Origin: Acidobacteriota bacterium | Lineage (GTDB): Bacteria > Acidobacteriota > Vicinamibacteria > Fen-336 | Direction: 5' to 3' | Length of the DNA stretch: 42,508 bases | Assembly: GCA_011526565.1 (NCBI GenBank) | Contig: WYBL01000119.1 | Location: 1-42,508, forward strand | Part shown: piece after piece, positions 22,313 to 30,574 of the stretch | Position numbering within the stretch: the stretch's first letter is position 1 | Layout: every line of letters starts with the position of its first letter | The notes under the pieces: generated by a model | What the model saw: only the letters and a program-made list of their open reading frames with translations | Told to the model about the DNA's origin: nothing | Databases searched by the model: none | Program-made: the position numbers and the translations under genes

Positions 22313-22999
22313 ATGAGCGGGGAGGCCGGCTCCACGCGCTGGGTCTGGGGCGCGGCGCTCGTGCTGATCGTCGCCGGTGTCGTGTCGGTGGCGACGGCGG
22401 TCGCGGCCTACGCGTTCTGGTGGCGCCCGCTGCAGCAGGCGAGCCAGCCGGCGATCCCGTCGCCGACGCCGCCTCCGCCGCTGCCGGGCGGGGGCGCGCC
22501 GGCCCTCGGCGCCACGCCGCTGCCGCCCGGCGAGGCACCGGCCGGCGCCTCGCCGGTGCTCCCGGCCTCCGCTCCCCTCGCTGGCGGCGGCCCGGCCGCT
22601 CCCGGGGGCGTTCCCCTCGCTCGCCCCGCCGCGCCGCCTCCCGCGCCCGCTCCGCCCGTCGTCCGCGGCTCGCTGCTCGTCGAGATCGAGGCCGCGCAGG
22701 ACCCCCACTCCGCGGACGCCGTCGCTGCCATGAACTTCGACGTCCGCCTCGACGGCCAGCGCATCGGCACCGTGGGCGTGCAGTTCGGAGCCCGTGGTGT
22801 GCAGCGGCAGAACGGCCGGGGCCGGACCGAGATCGAGGGGCTCGCCGCCGGTCCGCACGAGCTGACGATCTCCGGCGGCCCGGAAGGCGGCCGCCCCGTG
22901 CGAGGCGCGACCCGTATCGTCCTCGAGGCCGGCCGCAACCGCGCCTACGCGCGAGTGCGATACCTCTCGGCCACCGACCGCGAGGTCCGCTTCCGCTGA
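22313..22999 (+). CDS. Single-span membrane protein with Pro-rich linker and C-terminal beta domain
   Basis: A 228-residue protein starting 4 bases after the previous stop. One membrane helix (WGAALVLIVAGVVSVATAVA) is followed by about 75 residues of Pro/Ala/Gly-rich linker, then a 110-residue beta domain (GSLLVEIEAAQDPHSADAVA, NFDVRLDGQRIGTVGV, GLAAGPHELTISG, ARVRYLSATDREVRF). The last strands resemble the PEGA or CarboxypepD_reg pattern in which a small beta-sandwich displays a polar loop. It is probably anchored in the inner membrane with the beta domain outside. Function is unknown; coupling to the secreted protein upstream suggests they act together. Confidence 0.75.
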   Translation: MSGEAGSTRWVWGAALVLIVAGVVSVATAVAAYAFWWRPLQQASQPAIPSPTPPPPLPGGGAPALGATPLPPGEAPAGASPVLPASAPLAGGGPAAPGGVPLARPAAPPPAPAPPVVRGSLLVEIEAAQDPHSADAVAAMNFDVRLDGQRIGTVGVQFGARGVQRQNGRGRTEIEGLAAGPHELTISGGPEGGRPVRGATRIVLEAGRNRAYARVRYLSATDREVRFR

Positions 23000-23077
23000 A
23001 GCGCGGCCGGCAACGGCTCGGTGCGGGTGGCAGCGACGAGGGCGGCTGGCTACGATCGAGCCAGCAAGGAGCTTCCC

Positions 23078-23257
23078 ATGTCCCCGAAATATCGCGTCCA
23101 CCGCTTCGGCCTGCGGATGACCGCCGACCAGGACAGGCTGGAACAGTTCCTCAACGGCCTCGAGGGAGAGGTCGTCTCGATCGTGCCCAACGTGACGCTC
23201 GGCTTCTTCTGGGCCCACCGCGTGGACTTCGTCCTCGTGGTGGAGAAGGTGGCCTGA
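23078..23257 (+). CDS. Small hypothetical protein (59 aa)
   Basis: The start ATG 23078-23080 has AAGGAG 7 to 12 bases upstream and a TACGAT -10-like box at 23051-23056, so this gene uses a normal short leader. The 59-residue product (SPKYRVHRFGLRMTADQDRL, FLNGLEGEVVSIVPNVTLG) has a beta-alpha-beta-beta pattern and ends VDFVLVVEKVA. It has no signal or membrane segment. The text reads like the small DUF4177-type fold (protein-specific beta-alpha-beta), but I do not claim a match. Good ribosome site and codon pattern make it a credible real gene. Confidence 0.7.
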   Translation: MSPKYRVHRFGLRMTADQDRLEQFLNGLEGEVVSIVPNVTLGFFWAHRVDFVLVVEKVA

Positions 23258-23267
23258 GCGAACGGTC

Positions 23268-23283
23268 GGGGCGGCATCGCCCC
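23268..23283. terminator. Candidate hairpin between convergent genes
   Basis: GGGGCG (23268-23273) and CGCCCC (23278-23283) pair perfectly around GCAT in the 25-base gap between two convergent genes. There is no T tract on either side, so intrinsic termination is doubtful. Confidence 0.3.
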
Positions 23284-23987
23284 TAGAGGTGGCGCAGGTT
23301 GTCGTCCTCGGGCGCGGAAGCGGGTCGCACGAGGCGCTCCAGGAACTCGCGGGCCAGGTGACGCCCGCCGAGCCCGAAGGCCAGCGACAGCGCCAGCACG
23401 ACGCCGCCGAACAGGATCGTGAACGACACCAGCAGGATCTGGCGCCCGACCCCCAGGTGCTCGAGCGCCATCGCGGTGAACAGGATCATCAGCGCCGTCT
23501 GCGCGCCGCCGGCCAGCAGCCGGGCCGAGGGCAGGCCCGCGTTGACGGCCGCGACCAGCACCGAGCGGCGCACGAAGGCGCTGACCAGTGCGCCCAGTGC
23601 CAGCAGCGCCATCGCGATCAACACCTGCGGCAGGTAGCTGAAAGCGCGCGAGACGAGGTCCATCGCGAACTCGAGGTTGAGCGCGCCGATCGCGAGCAGC
23701 ACGAACACGGCGAGCACGCCCCACGCCAGCAGCGTCGCCGCCGCCTGGGAAGCCGGCTGCGTGATGCCGCCCTTCTGCAGGACCAGGGTCAGGCCCAGGC
23801 GCTGGGCGAAGCGATCGAAGCCGAGGCGCGGCAGCAGGAAGCGGAAGACGAGCCGCACGGCACCGGCCGCCAGCACTCCGCCCAGCAGGATCGCGGCCAT
23901 CGCCAGCAGGTTGGGGCCGAAGGCCACCAGCCGCTCCCCGAAGCCCGCGAGCGTCTTCTGGATCACGTCGCCGAGGAACTGCCACAT
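23283..23987 (-). CDS. Integral membrane protein, MscS-like conserved TM-helix repeat family
   Basis: A 234-residue protein with five hydrophobic helices. It starts with a short amphipathic stretch (GDVIQKTLAGFGERL) then LLAMAAILLGGVLAAGAVRL, with FLLPRLGFDRFAQRLGL and TQPASQAAATLLAWGVLAVF between helices. This is the repeat found in the conserved TM-helix (MscS-associated) family of small mechanosensitive-channel relatives, without the cytoplasmic MscS beta and vestibule domains. It lies 10 bases after a GpgS-like glycosyltransferase stop, in the same probable operon. A role in osmotic release or sensing is an inference from family and neighbour; it may be a structural rather than channel protein. 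Confidence 0.75.
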   Translation of the reverse strand: MWQFLGDVIQKTLAGFGERLVAFGPNLLAMAAILLGGVLAAGAVRLVFRFLLPRLGFDRFAQRLGLTLVLQKGGITQPASQAAATLLAWGVLAVFVLLAIGALNLEFAMDLVSRAFSYLPQVLIAMALLALGALVSAFVRRSVLVAAVNAGLPSARLLAGGAQTALMILFTAMALEHLGVGRQILLVSFTILFGGVVLALSLAFGLGGRHLAREFLERLVRPASAPEDDNLRHL

Positions 23988-23997
23988 GGCGCGCCTC

Positions 23998-25266
23998 CTA
24001 TCGACCCTGGCTCCAGCGCTGGAGCAGGTGGGGTTTCTGGGCCACGAACTCGTCGGCGAGGTTGCGGATCGCGACCTCGACCTCGTCGGGGCCGCTGTCT
24101 GCGGTCTGCAGCACGAAGGAGGCCGTCCGCCCCAGGTAGAGCGGAACCATCGATCCGAGCAACTGGTCGGCTGCCATCACGCGCCGGTGGTAGGCCGTCG
24201 CGAAGTCGTAGACGAGGCGGACCCAGAGCCGGTCGGGGAAGCGGAAGCCCGCCGCCGGGCCCGCGGCGATCGCGTCCAGCTCGGCGAGCGTCGGCTCGTC
24301 GAGCGCGCGCTGCCAGATCTCGCGCAGATCGCGCGCGGCCTGGCGGAACACGCCCAGCATGCGCTCGGTGTTGACCGGCACCGGCTCCAGCCCGACGCCG
24401 TGCGGGAAGCCGAACAGCGGCACGCTCTCCGCGCCCTGCACCTGCGGCCAGCGCTCGCGGTAGGTGTTCATCAGGTCGAAGACCGAGGAGACCACCTGCA
24501 CGAACATGCCGGCCAGGTCGGCACCGGGGTCCTTGGCGTCGTGGATCTTGGCGCCGAGGAAGCTCTGGCAGACGCGGAACCCGCCGGCCACCGCCGTGGT
24601 CGTCATCCAGATGTCGATCCCGAAGCGGGCGACGTTCGACTCCCACACCGGCTGCTTCAGGTAGTGGGAGGCGATCCGGCCCGAGAAGCCGAAGTCGCCG
24701 CCGATCGGCTGCCGCACCTCGCGGCCGTAGAGCGCCCGGGTCAGCGGGTAGACGATCGAGTTGGTGATGGTGCCGTCGTACTTGTGGCGCAGGTACATCG
24801 GCGCCACGAAGTCGAACTCCTGGTGCAGCACGGGGCCGACCAGCAGCTCGATCCACTCGGGGGTGATGCTGCGCAGGTCGGAGTCGACCACCGCGCAGGC
24901 CCGCGCCTTCAGCCGCTCCGCGATCGCGAAGATCGAGCGCAGCGCGCTGCCCTTGCCGGGGATGCCGTCGTACGGCGTGACGATCTTGTGGACCGGGCTC
25001 AGCGGGTGGGCGACGAGGATCGTGGCCGGCGAGAACTCGGCGCCGGCGACGACCTCGGCGGTGCCGTCGCGCGAGCCGCCGTCCGAGTTGACGATCGCCG
25101 CGCGGGCGCCCGGGAAGTGCTTGGCGAGGCCCGCGGCCGCGGCGCGCACGACGTGGCCGATGGTGCGGGCGTTGTTGAAGCTGGGGATGCCGACCAGGAT
25201 GTCGACCTCGCCCAGCGCGGCCAGGCGTCCCTCGACGGCCGCCGGCAACCGGACCGGGGCGTTCAC
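23998..25266 (-). CDS. GT-A glycosyltransferase, glucosyl-3-phosphoglycerate synthase-like
   Basis: A 422-residue soluble enzyme from GTG 25264-25266; a TAGCGT box lies 6 bases upstream. It has a GT-A fold: VDILVGIPSFNNARTIGHVV at the start, VNSDGGSRDGT, then GIPGKGSALRSIFAIAERL, the metal-binding VVDSDLRSITPEWIELLVGP (DSD at about residue 128), and RQPIGGDFGFSG. GKGxALR with DxDLR..xPxWI..LLGP is the pattern of GT81 glucosyl-3-phosphoglycerate synthase and mannosylglycerate synthase relatives, which make compatible solutes from NDP-sugars. The C-terminal 150 residues are helical. Upstream genes include a hexose phosphomutase and downstream an MscS-like protein, in keeping with osmolyte synthesis. 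The acceptor sugar cannot be fixed by eye. Confidence 0.82.
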   Translation of the reverse strand: MNAPVRLPAAVEGRLAALGEVDILVGIPSFNNARTIGHVVRAAAAGLAKHFPGARAAIVNSDGGSRDGTAEVVAGAEFSPATILVAHPLSPVHKIVTPYDGIPGKGSALRSIFAIAERLKARACAVVDSDLRSITPEWIELLVGPVLHQEFDFVAPMYLRHKYDGTITNSIVYPLTRALYGREVRQPIGGDFGFSGRIASHYLKQPVWESNVARFGIDIWMTTTAVAGGFRVCQSFLGAKIHDAKDPGADLAGMFVQVVSSVFDLMNTYRERWPQVQGAESVPLFGFPHGVGLEPVPVNTERMLGVFRQAARDLREIWQRALDEPTLAELDAIAAGPAAGFRFPDRLWVRLVYDFATAYHRRVMAADQLLGSMVPLYLGRTASFVLQTADSGPDEVEVAIRNLADEFVAQKPHLLQRWSQGR

Positions 25267-25335
25267 GACCGCACGCTAGTCGGCTGGCTGCGGCGTGTCA
25301 AGGTTCACGACCGCCGATCGCGGGCCGCTCGGTCT

Positions 25336-26550
25336 TCAGCTCGCCGGGACCAGCTTGTAGACCTCGCCGTCCTGGTCGGCGACGTACAACTCGCCTTCGG
25401 CATCGACGCCGAACGAGGTCGGTGCCGAGAGCCCGCGCAGTTGTGCGGTCCAGTCGCGGCGGTCGACGGCGGCCCCGCCCTCGAGCCGGAACGAGCGCAC
25501 GAAGGCCGCGCAGTAGTCCGCGTAGAAGTAGTGGCCCTGCAGCGCGGGCATCCGGCAGCCGCGGTAGACGTGGCCGCCGGTGATCGCGCAGCCTTCTCCA
25601 CGGGTCGCGTACTCGAGCACGGGCATCGTGATGCCCGTGGTGTCGCAGCCCGACGCGGGGCTGAAGCACAGCGTGCCCTCGGTCACGTTCCAGCCGTAGT
25701 TCTCGCCGCCCGCGCGGGCCGCGAGCCCCACGTTCACCTCTTCGCGCGCGCCCTGGCCGACGTCGCCGATCCACAGGTCGCCGCTTGCGCGGTCGATCGA
25801 GATCCGCCACGGGTTGCGCAGGCCGTAGGCCCAGAGCTCGGGCCGGGCGCCCGAGCGCGAGACGAACGGGTTCGAGGCCGGGATCGCGTAGGGCGCGGGG
25901 CCGTCCACGTCGAGGCGCAGGATCTTGCCGAGCAGCGAGCCGAGGTCCTGGGCGAAGCCGCGCGGGTCGCCGCCGGAACCGCCGTCGCCGAGCGCGACGA
26001 GGAGGAAGCCGTCACGCCCGAACGTGAGAGCGCCGCCGTTGTGGTTGGTGAACGGCTGCGGCACCACCAGCAGCGTGCGCTCCGAGGCGGGATCGACGAC
26101 GTCTCCGGCGAGGCGGAACTCGGCGAGGTGGGTGTCGCCGCCGCGGTCGGTGTAGTTGACGAACAGGCGGCCGTTGCGCCCGGCATCGGGATGGAAGGCG
26201 AGCCCGAGCAGGCCGCGCTCGCCGCCGCTGCCGACGCGATCCGTGATGTCGAGCGCCACGGACAGGGTGCCGTCGCGGAGGAGTCGGATGCGGCCCGGCT
26301 GCTCGACGACGAACAGCCGGCTCCGGTCGCCGGCGATCGCCTGCACGTCGACCGGGCCCTGCAGGCCCGCGGCCACGCGCTGCGCCTGCAAGGCCGGCAC
26401 ACCGGAGACCGGGGCCGCGGAGCACGCCCCCCCGGCTGCGGGAGCGGGCGTCGGAGTGGCCGCGGGTGACGCGCCTCCATCGGTCGGCGGCGCGCCCCCG
26501 CAGCCGAGCGCGACGGCGATCAGCGCGGCGGCGGCAGGGTGGGGGCGCAC
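25336..26550 (-). CDS. PQQ-dependent sugar dehydrogenase-like lipoprotein (GSDH family)
   Basis: A 404-residue protein from GTG 26548-26550; TACCAT ends 6 bases upstream. The signal peptide ends in a lipobox (LIAVALGC). The six-bladed propeller shows the classical Glucose/Sorbosone dehydrogenase text: GLLGLAFHPDAGRNGRLFVN, NHNGGALTFGRDGFLLVALGDGG, ELWAYGLRNPWRISIDRASG, DVGQGAREEVN, NYGWNVTEG, and AITGGHVYRG. The conserved His of the FHP segment (PQQ site), the GDGG calcium-site text and the RNPWR arginine are all present. Such enzymes oxidise aldose sugars in the periplasm, passing electrons to the respiratory chain. It follows the beta-barrel gene by 18 bases and precedes the glycosyltransferase by 70. 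PQQ synthesis genes are not in the window. Confidence 0.9.
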   Translation of the reverse strand: MRPHPAAAALIAVALGCGGAPPTDGGASPAATPTPAPAAGGACSAAPVSGVPALQAQRVAAGLQGPVDVQAIAGDRSRLFVVEQPGRIRLLRDGTLSVALDITDRVGSGGERGLLGLAFHPDAGRNGRLFVNYTDRGGDTHLAEFRLAGDVVDPASERTLLVVPQPFTNHNGGALTFGRDGFLLVALGDGGSGGDPRGFAQDLGSLLGKILRLDVDGPAPYAIPASNPFVSRSGARPELWAYGLRNPWRISIDRASGDLWIGDVGQGAREEVNVGLAARAGGENYGWNVTEGTLCFSPASGCDTTGITMPVLEYATRGEGCAITGGHVYRGCRMPALQGHYFYADYCAAFVRSFRLEGGAAVDRRDWTAQLRGLSAPTSFGVDAEGELYVADQDGEVYKLVPAS

Positions 26551-26568
26551 CGAATCATGGTAGCGCCG

Positions 26569-27255
26569 CTACCGCGGGTACCAGGAGAGAGCGAGCAGCA
26601 GGTAGTGGTTGCCATCGGAGAGGCCCTCGTTGCCGAAGACGTAGCCCGCAGACGCGTAGAGGGCGGGGTTCACCTCGTAGAAGACGCCGGCGGTCGTGTA
26701 GCCCTCGGGGCCGCTCATCCAGTCGGCGCCGAGGGTCCAACGCTTGCTCACGGGATGCTCCAGCGCCAGCGCCACGCCGCGGCGGCCGGGCTCGGCGATC
26801 ACGCCGCGCGTGTAGCCGTAGAACCCTGCCGAGACGGACGCTCCGGACGCGAACGAGCGCGTCAGGTGCGCCCAGCCGAACGCGCCGGCCGCGTAGTCGA
26901 GCCCGTGCAGCGGGACGTACGCGATGCCGCCGCCGCTGAGCGTCCAGCGCTCGTCCTGCGACCTCCAGGCCTGGCCCTTGAGCGCCAGCTCGAGGCGCAG
27001 GTCGCGCACGGGCGTCACGTTGGCCGTGAGGTTGACGCCCAGCTCCATGCGGTGGCCGAGGCCGAACGTCGCGCGCGGGCCGAGGTACCACGCGTCGGGC
27101 CCCTGCGGCCCCCAGTACGCGTAGCCCTCGAACAGCAGGCTGCCGCGGTCGAGCACGTCCGCGCTCGGCACGCTCCACACGTACTGCTGCGCCGCCGCGG
27201 GGCCGGCGGCAAGGACCAGCAGCAGGGCGGCGAGCCCGCCGAGCGCTCGAGGCAT
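26569..27255 (-). CDS. Outer membrane beta-barrel protein
   Basis: A 228-residue protein with a clear signal peptide (GGLAALLLVLAAGPAAAQ). The mature protein is a series of alternating amphipathic strands with aromatic girdles (SLLFEGYAYWGPQ, WYLGPRATFGLGHRMELGV, VSAGFYGYTRGVIAEPGRRG, RWTLGADWMSG) and ends in a terminal aromatic strand (YLLLALSWYPR), typical of 8- to 12-stranded barrels. Its ATG overlaps the upstream phosphomutase stop by four bases (ATGA), so translation is coupled. Function is unknown; it could be a porin or transporter for the sugar handled by the neighbouring periplasmic dehydrogenase. Confidence 0.85.
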   Translation of the reverse strand: MPRALGGLAALLLVLAAGPAAAQQYVWSVPSADVLDRGSLLFEGYAYWGPQGPDAWYLGPRATFGLGHRMELGVNLTANVTPVRDLRLELALKGQAWRSQDERWTLSGGGIAYVPLHGLDYAAGAFGWAHLTRSFASGASVSAGFYGYTRGVIAEPGRRGVALALEHPVSKRWTLGADWMSGPEGYTTAGVFYEVNPALYASAGYVFGNEGLSDGNHYLLLALSWYPR

Positions 27256-28982
27256 CAGGCGGGCTGGCCGCGCTCCACGGCCAGCGCCACGAAGTCGGAG
27301 ACGAGCGCGTGCAGCCGCGCCTCGCCGCGCGCGCGGGCCGCGGCCAGCGCCTCGCCTTCGCCGACGGCCTCGCGCAGCTCGAAGTAGTACTTGATCTTGG
27401 GCTCGGTGCCGGAGGGCCGCAGCGTGACCCGCGAGCCGCCCGCGAGCTCGTAGGCGACGACGTTGGACGGCGGCAGGCCGCCGGCGCCGGTGCCGTAGTC
27501 GTGGCCCGCGGTCACCGCCAGGCCGCCGATCGCGGCGGGCGGCCGCGCGCGGAAGCTGTCCATGATCCCGCGGATGGTCGCCGCGCCGGCCGGGCCCGCG
27601 ATCGTCACGCTGCGCTGCGCGGAGAGGAACAGCCCGTGCGCGCGTTCGATCTCCTCCAGCCGGTCCCACACCGTGAGGCCGCGTGCCGCGCAGGCGCCCG
27701 CCAAGTCGGCGAAGGCGACCGCGGCGGAGATCCCGTCCTTGTCGCGCACCACGTCGCCGCAGCAGTAGCCGAGCGCCTCCTCGTACGCGAAGAGGCAGGT
27801 GGTGCCGTCCGCGGCCGCACGCTCGAGCGCGCGGTTCATCAGCCACTTGAAGCCGGTCAGCGTGGCCTCGTAGCCGATGCCGAGGTCGCGCGCGATCTGG
27901 CCGAGCTGGGAGGAGGACACGATCGTCGTCAGGACCAGCGGCGACGGCGGCAGCGGCCGCACCGCGGTCATCCGGTCGTGGCCGAGCAGCACGCCGAGCT
28001 GGTTGCCGGAGAGCACCCGCATCGCGCCGCTGCGGTCGCGGGCCGCCGCGGCGAGGCGGTCGGCGTCGGGGTCGTTGGCGAGCAGCACGTCCGCTCTCAC
28101 GCGCTCGGCCAGCGCCAGCGCGAGGTCGAGCGCGCCCGGTTCCTCGGGGTTGGGGAAGGCGACGGTCGGGAACGAGCCGTCGGGCGTCTCCTGCTCGGCC
28201 GTCGCGTGGACCTCCGCGAAACCGGCGCGCCGCAGCGCCGCCTGCGTCCACTTGCCGCCGACGCCGTGCAGCGCCGTCGTCACGACCCGCAGCGCGCGGC
28301 CTTCGCCGCGGTGCAGGAGCTGGCGCTCGACCGCCGCCAGGTACTCGTCGCCGAGCGAGGCTGGCAGGTCGCGCCACAAGTCGCGTGCGCGCGCCTCGGC
28401 TTCGTCCAGCACCGGGATCGCGTTCGCCGGGCCCGCCGCCTCGATCGCGCGGGCGATCGCCGCGTCGGTCGGCGGCACGATCTGGGCGGCGTTGCCGGCG
28501 TAGACCTTGAAGCCGTTGTACGCGGGCGGGTTGTGGCTGGCGGTGACGACCACCGTGGCGGCCGCGCCGGTGCGCAGGCCGGCGAAGGCGCCGAGCGGGG
28601 TCGGTGCCGGCTCCGCGAAGCACAGCGCCGGGATGCCGTGGGCGGCCAGCACGCCCGCCGTGTCGCGGGCGAAGACCTCGCTGCCGCGCCGCGCGTCGCG
28701 GCCGACGACCACGCCGCGCTGCGCGGCGTCGGGCACCGCCGCCAGCAGGTGACGGGCGAGGCCCGCCGCGGTCTGGCGGATCACCGCCCGGTTCATGCGG
28801 TTGGGGCCGGCGCCGAGCAGGCCACGCAGGCCCGCGGTGCCGAACTCCAGGCGGGTGTCCATGCGGTCGCGCAGCGCGGCTTCGTCGCCTGCCGCGACCA
28901 GGGCGTCGAGTTCGCGCGCCGTCTCGGGGTCGGGGTCGGCGTCGCGCCAGGCCCGGGCGCGCGAGAGCAGATCGTGATCCAT
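27255..28982 (-). CDS. Phosphoglucomutase/phosphomannomutase
   Basis: A 575-residue alpha-D-phosphohexomutase. It shows FGTAGLRGLLGAGPNRMN near the start, the phosphoserine loop TASHNPPAYNGFK (S149), the metal loop NDPDADRLAA, the sugar-specificity segment YEEALGY, and the C-terminal phosphate loop RPSGTEPKIKYY. These are the four conserved regions in order. The length and N-terminal RLEFGTAGLRG fit the long PGM2/PgcA subgroup, which interconverts glucose-1-P and glucose-6-P (or the mannose or ribose forms) in the cytosol. A TAGCAT box lies 9 bases before the ATG. It heads a minus-strand cluster ending with a glycosyltransferase and MscS-like protein, to which it could supply sugar-1-phosphate. 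Confidence 0.95.
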   Translation of the reverse strand: MDHDLLSRARAWRDADPDPETARELDALVAAGDEAALRDRMDTRLEFGTAGLRGLLGAGPNRMNRAVIRQTAAGLARHLLAAVPDAAQRGVVVGRDARRGSEVFARDTAGVLAAHGIPALCFAEPAPTPLGAFAGLRTGAAATVVVTASHNPPAYNGFKVYAGNAAQIVPPTDAAIARAIEAAGPANAIPVLDEAEARARDLWRDLPASLGDEYLAAVERQLLHRGEGRALRVVTTALHGVGGKWTQAALRRAGFAEVHATAEQETPDGSFPTVAFPNPEEPGALDLALALAERVRADVLLANDPDADRLAAAARDRSGAMRVLSGNQLGVLLGHDRMTAVRPLPPSPLVLTTIVSSSQLGQIARDLGIGYEATLTGFKWLMNRALERAAADGTTCLFAYEEALGYCCGDVVRDKDGISAAVAFADLAGACAARGLTVWDRLEEIERAHGLFLSAQRSVTIAGPAGAATIRGIMDSFRARPPAAIGGLAVTAGHDYGTGAGGLPPSNVVAYELAGGSRVTLRPSGTEPKIKYYFELREAVGEGEALAAARARGEARLHALVSDFVALAVERGQPA

Positions 28983-28991
28983 GCGAGCGCG

Positions 28992-28997
28992 ATGCTA
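28992..28997 (-). promoter_or_regulatory. -10-like box TAGCAT, leaderless arrangement
   Basis: On the minus strand TAGCAT ends 9 bases before the phosphomutase ATG at 28982. It probably drives the whole minus-strand cluster. The divergent serine hydrolase has its own TACGAT box nearby, followed by a GAGGAG ribosome site. Confidence 0.4.
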
Positions 28998-29055
28998 CCG
29001 CCGGTTCGCGGCGGGCCGGGCGCGCTACGATGCGCGATCGGAGGAGCCCCGAACC

Positions 29056-30570
29056 ATGCGCCGAAGCGCCGTCGTCGTGCTGCTGCTCGCCTTGTGCTGT
29101 CCCCCGCTGCTGGCGCAGCCCGCGCCGGACGCCCGCGCCGCCGCGCTCGACGCGTTCGTCGCCCGCGGCATGGCCGACTGGAAGCTGCCCGGCCTCTCGC
29201 TCGTCGTCGTCCACGACGGCGCGGTCGTGTACCAGAAGGGCTTCGGCGTGCGCGAGCTCGGCGACCCCGGCGCCGTCGACGCCGACACCCTGTTCGGCAT
29301 GATGTCGACGACCAAGGCGCTGGTCGCGACCGCGATGGCGATGCTCGTCGACGAGGGCAAGGTCGGCTGGGACGATCCCGTCGCGAAGCACCTGCCCTGG
29401 TTCGTGCTCCCCGACCCCTACCTGACCCGCCACGTGACGGTGCGCGACGCGCTGCGCCACTCGTCGGGCATGGCCAACGCGGACCTGCTGTGGGCCCGCG
29501 AGGACCTGTCGACCCGCGAGATCCTCGAGCGCATGCGCACGGCGCCCACGCTCGCCTCGCTGCGCTCCGGCTGGGAGTACCAGAACGTCCTCTACCAGGT
29601 CGCCGGCGAGATCGTCACCGCGGCCAGCGGCATGCCGTGGCAGCGCTTCGTCGAGACCCGGATCTTCGCGCCGCTCGGCATGACCCGCTCGTACACGAGC
29701 GCGGCGGCGGTGGCGACGCGGGCCGATGCCAACACCTCGCGGCCGCACTACGAGATCGACGGCGCGGTGCGGGTGATCGAGGAGAGCCTGGCCGATCGCG
29801 TGCCGGCCGCCGGCGCGGCATGGACCACCGCGCGCGACGCCGGGAAGTGGATCGCGTTCCTGCTCGCGGGCGGCGAGGTCGACGGCCAGCGGCTGGTCAG
29901 CGTGGAGAACTTCGCCGAGATGTTCCGGCCGCAGTTCGTGACGCCGCCGACCTACCCGACCGCGTCGCTCGTCGGCTCGCGCTTCCTGACCTACGGCCTC
30001 GGCTGGTTCCTGCAGGACTACCGCGGGATGTTCGTGGCCATGCACACGGGCAGCCTCGACGGGCGGATCGCGATCGCCGGCCTGGTCCCCGAGCGCAAGC
30101 TGGGAGTCTACGTGCTCGGCAACCTCGACCACGCCGAGTTCCGCCACGCGCTGCTGTGGAAGGTGATCGACCTGTGGACGGACGCGCCGGAGCGCGACTG
30201 GCACGCCGAGGTGCTGGCGCTCTACCGCGGGCTCCAGGACAAGGCGAAGCAGGCGGTCGCGAAGCGGGAGTCGGCGCGCATCGCCGGCACCCGCCCGTCG
30301 CACGCGCTCGCCGACTACGCGGGCCGCTTCGCCCACGAGACGTGGGGCCCGGTCGACGTCGCGCACGAGAACGGCCAGCTCGTGCTGCGGCTCGGCCCCT
30401 CGCCGCAGAACGCGGGACGCCTCGAGCACTGGCACCACGACACGTTCCGCGTGAAGCTCGGCGACGGCCGCGGCGGGTGGATGTACCTGCTGTTCGGCCA
30501 GGGCGCCGACGGCTCGATCCGCAACCTCGAGTTCGCCGGCGCCGGCTGGAAATTCGACCGCGTGAACTAG
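29056..30570 (+). CDS. Serine beta-lactamase-like hydrolase (class C/esterase family)
   Basis: A 504-residue secreted protein; GGAGGAG precedes the ATG by about 10 bases and the signal peptide is MRRSAVVVLLLALCCPPLLA. Catalytic motifs are S84-T-T-K87 (GMMSTTKAL), Y175-x-N177 (WEYQNVLY) and H330-T-G332 (MHTGSLDGR), as in class C beta-lactamases, esterases and D-aminopeptidases. HSSGMANADLL and FAPLGMTRS are typical connecting text. The C-terminal 100 residues form the beta-barrel extension (DUF3471-like: YAGRFAHETWGPVDVAHENG). It is probably periplasmic; the natural substrate is unknown and there is no ampR-like neighbour, so resistance should not be assumed. It converges on the beta-propeller gene, with four bases between. 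Confidence 0.92.
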   Translation: MRRSAVVVLLLALCCPPLLAQPAPDARAAALDAFVARGMADWKLPGLSLVVVHDGAVVYQKGFGVRELGDPGAVDADTLFGMMSTTKALVATAMAMLVDEGKVGWDDPVAKHLPWFVLPDPYLTRHVTVRDALRHSSGMANADLLWAREDLSTREILERMRTAPTLASLRSGWEYQNVLYQVAGEIVTAASGMPWQRFVETRIFAPLGMTRSYTSAAAVATRADANTSRPHYEIDGAVRVIEESLADRVPAAGAAWTTARDAGKWIAFLLAGGEVDGQRLVSVENFAEMFRPQFVTPPTYPTASLVGSRFLTYGLGWFLQDYRGMFVAMHTGSLDGRIAIAGLVPERKLGVYVLGNLDHAEFRHALLWKVIDLWTDAPERDWHAEVLALYRGLQDKAKQAVAKRESARIAGTRPSHALADYAGRFAHETWGPVDVAHENGQLVLRLGPSPQNAGRLEHWHHDTFRVKLGDGRGGWMYLLFGQGADGSIRNLEFAGAGWKFDRVN

Positions 30571-30574
30571 CTCC

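Noticed and set aside
23268..23283. Strong bidirectional intrinsic terminator
   Set aside because: The stem is only 6 bp and no T run follows on either strand; kept only as a low-confidence hairpin.
29056..30570. Antibiotic-resistance beta-lactamase
   Set aside because: Motifs are also shared by esterases and peptidases, and the C-terminal extension and lack of a regulator favour a general hydrolase.
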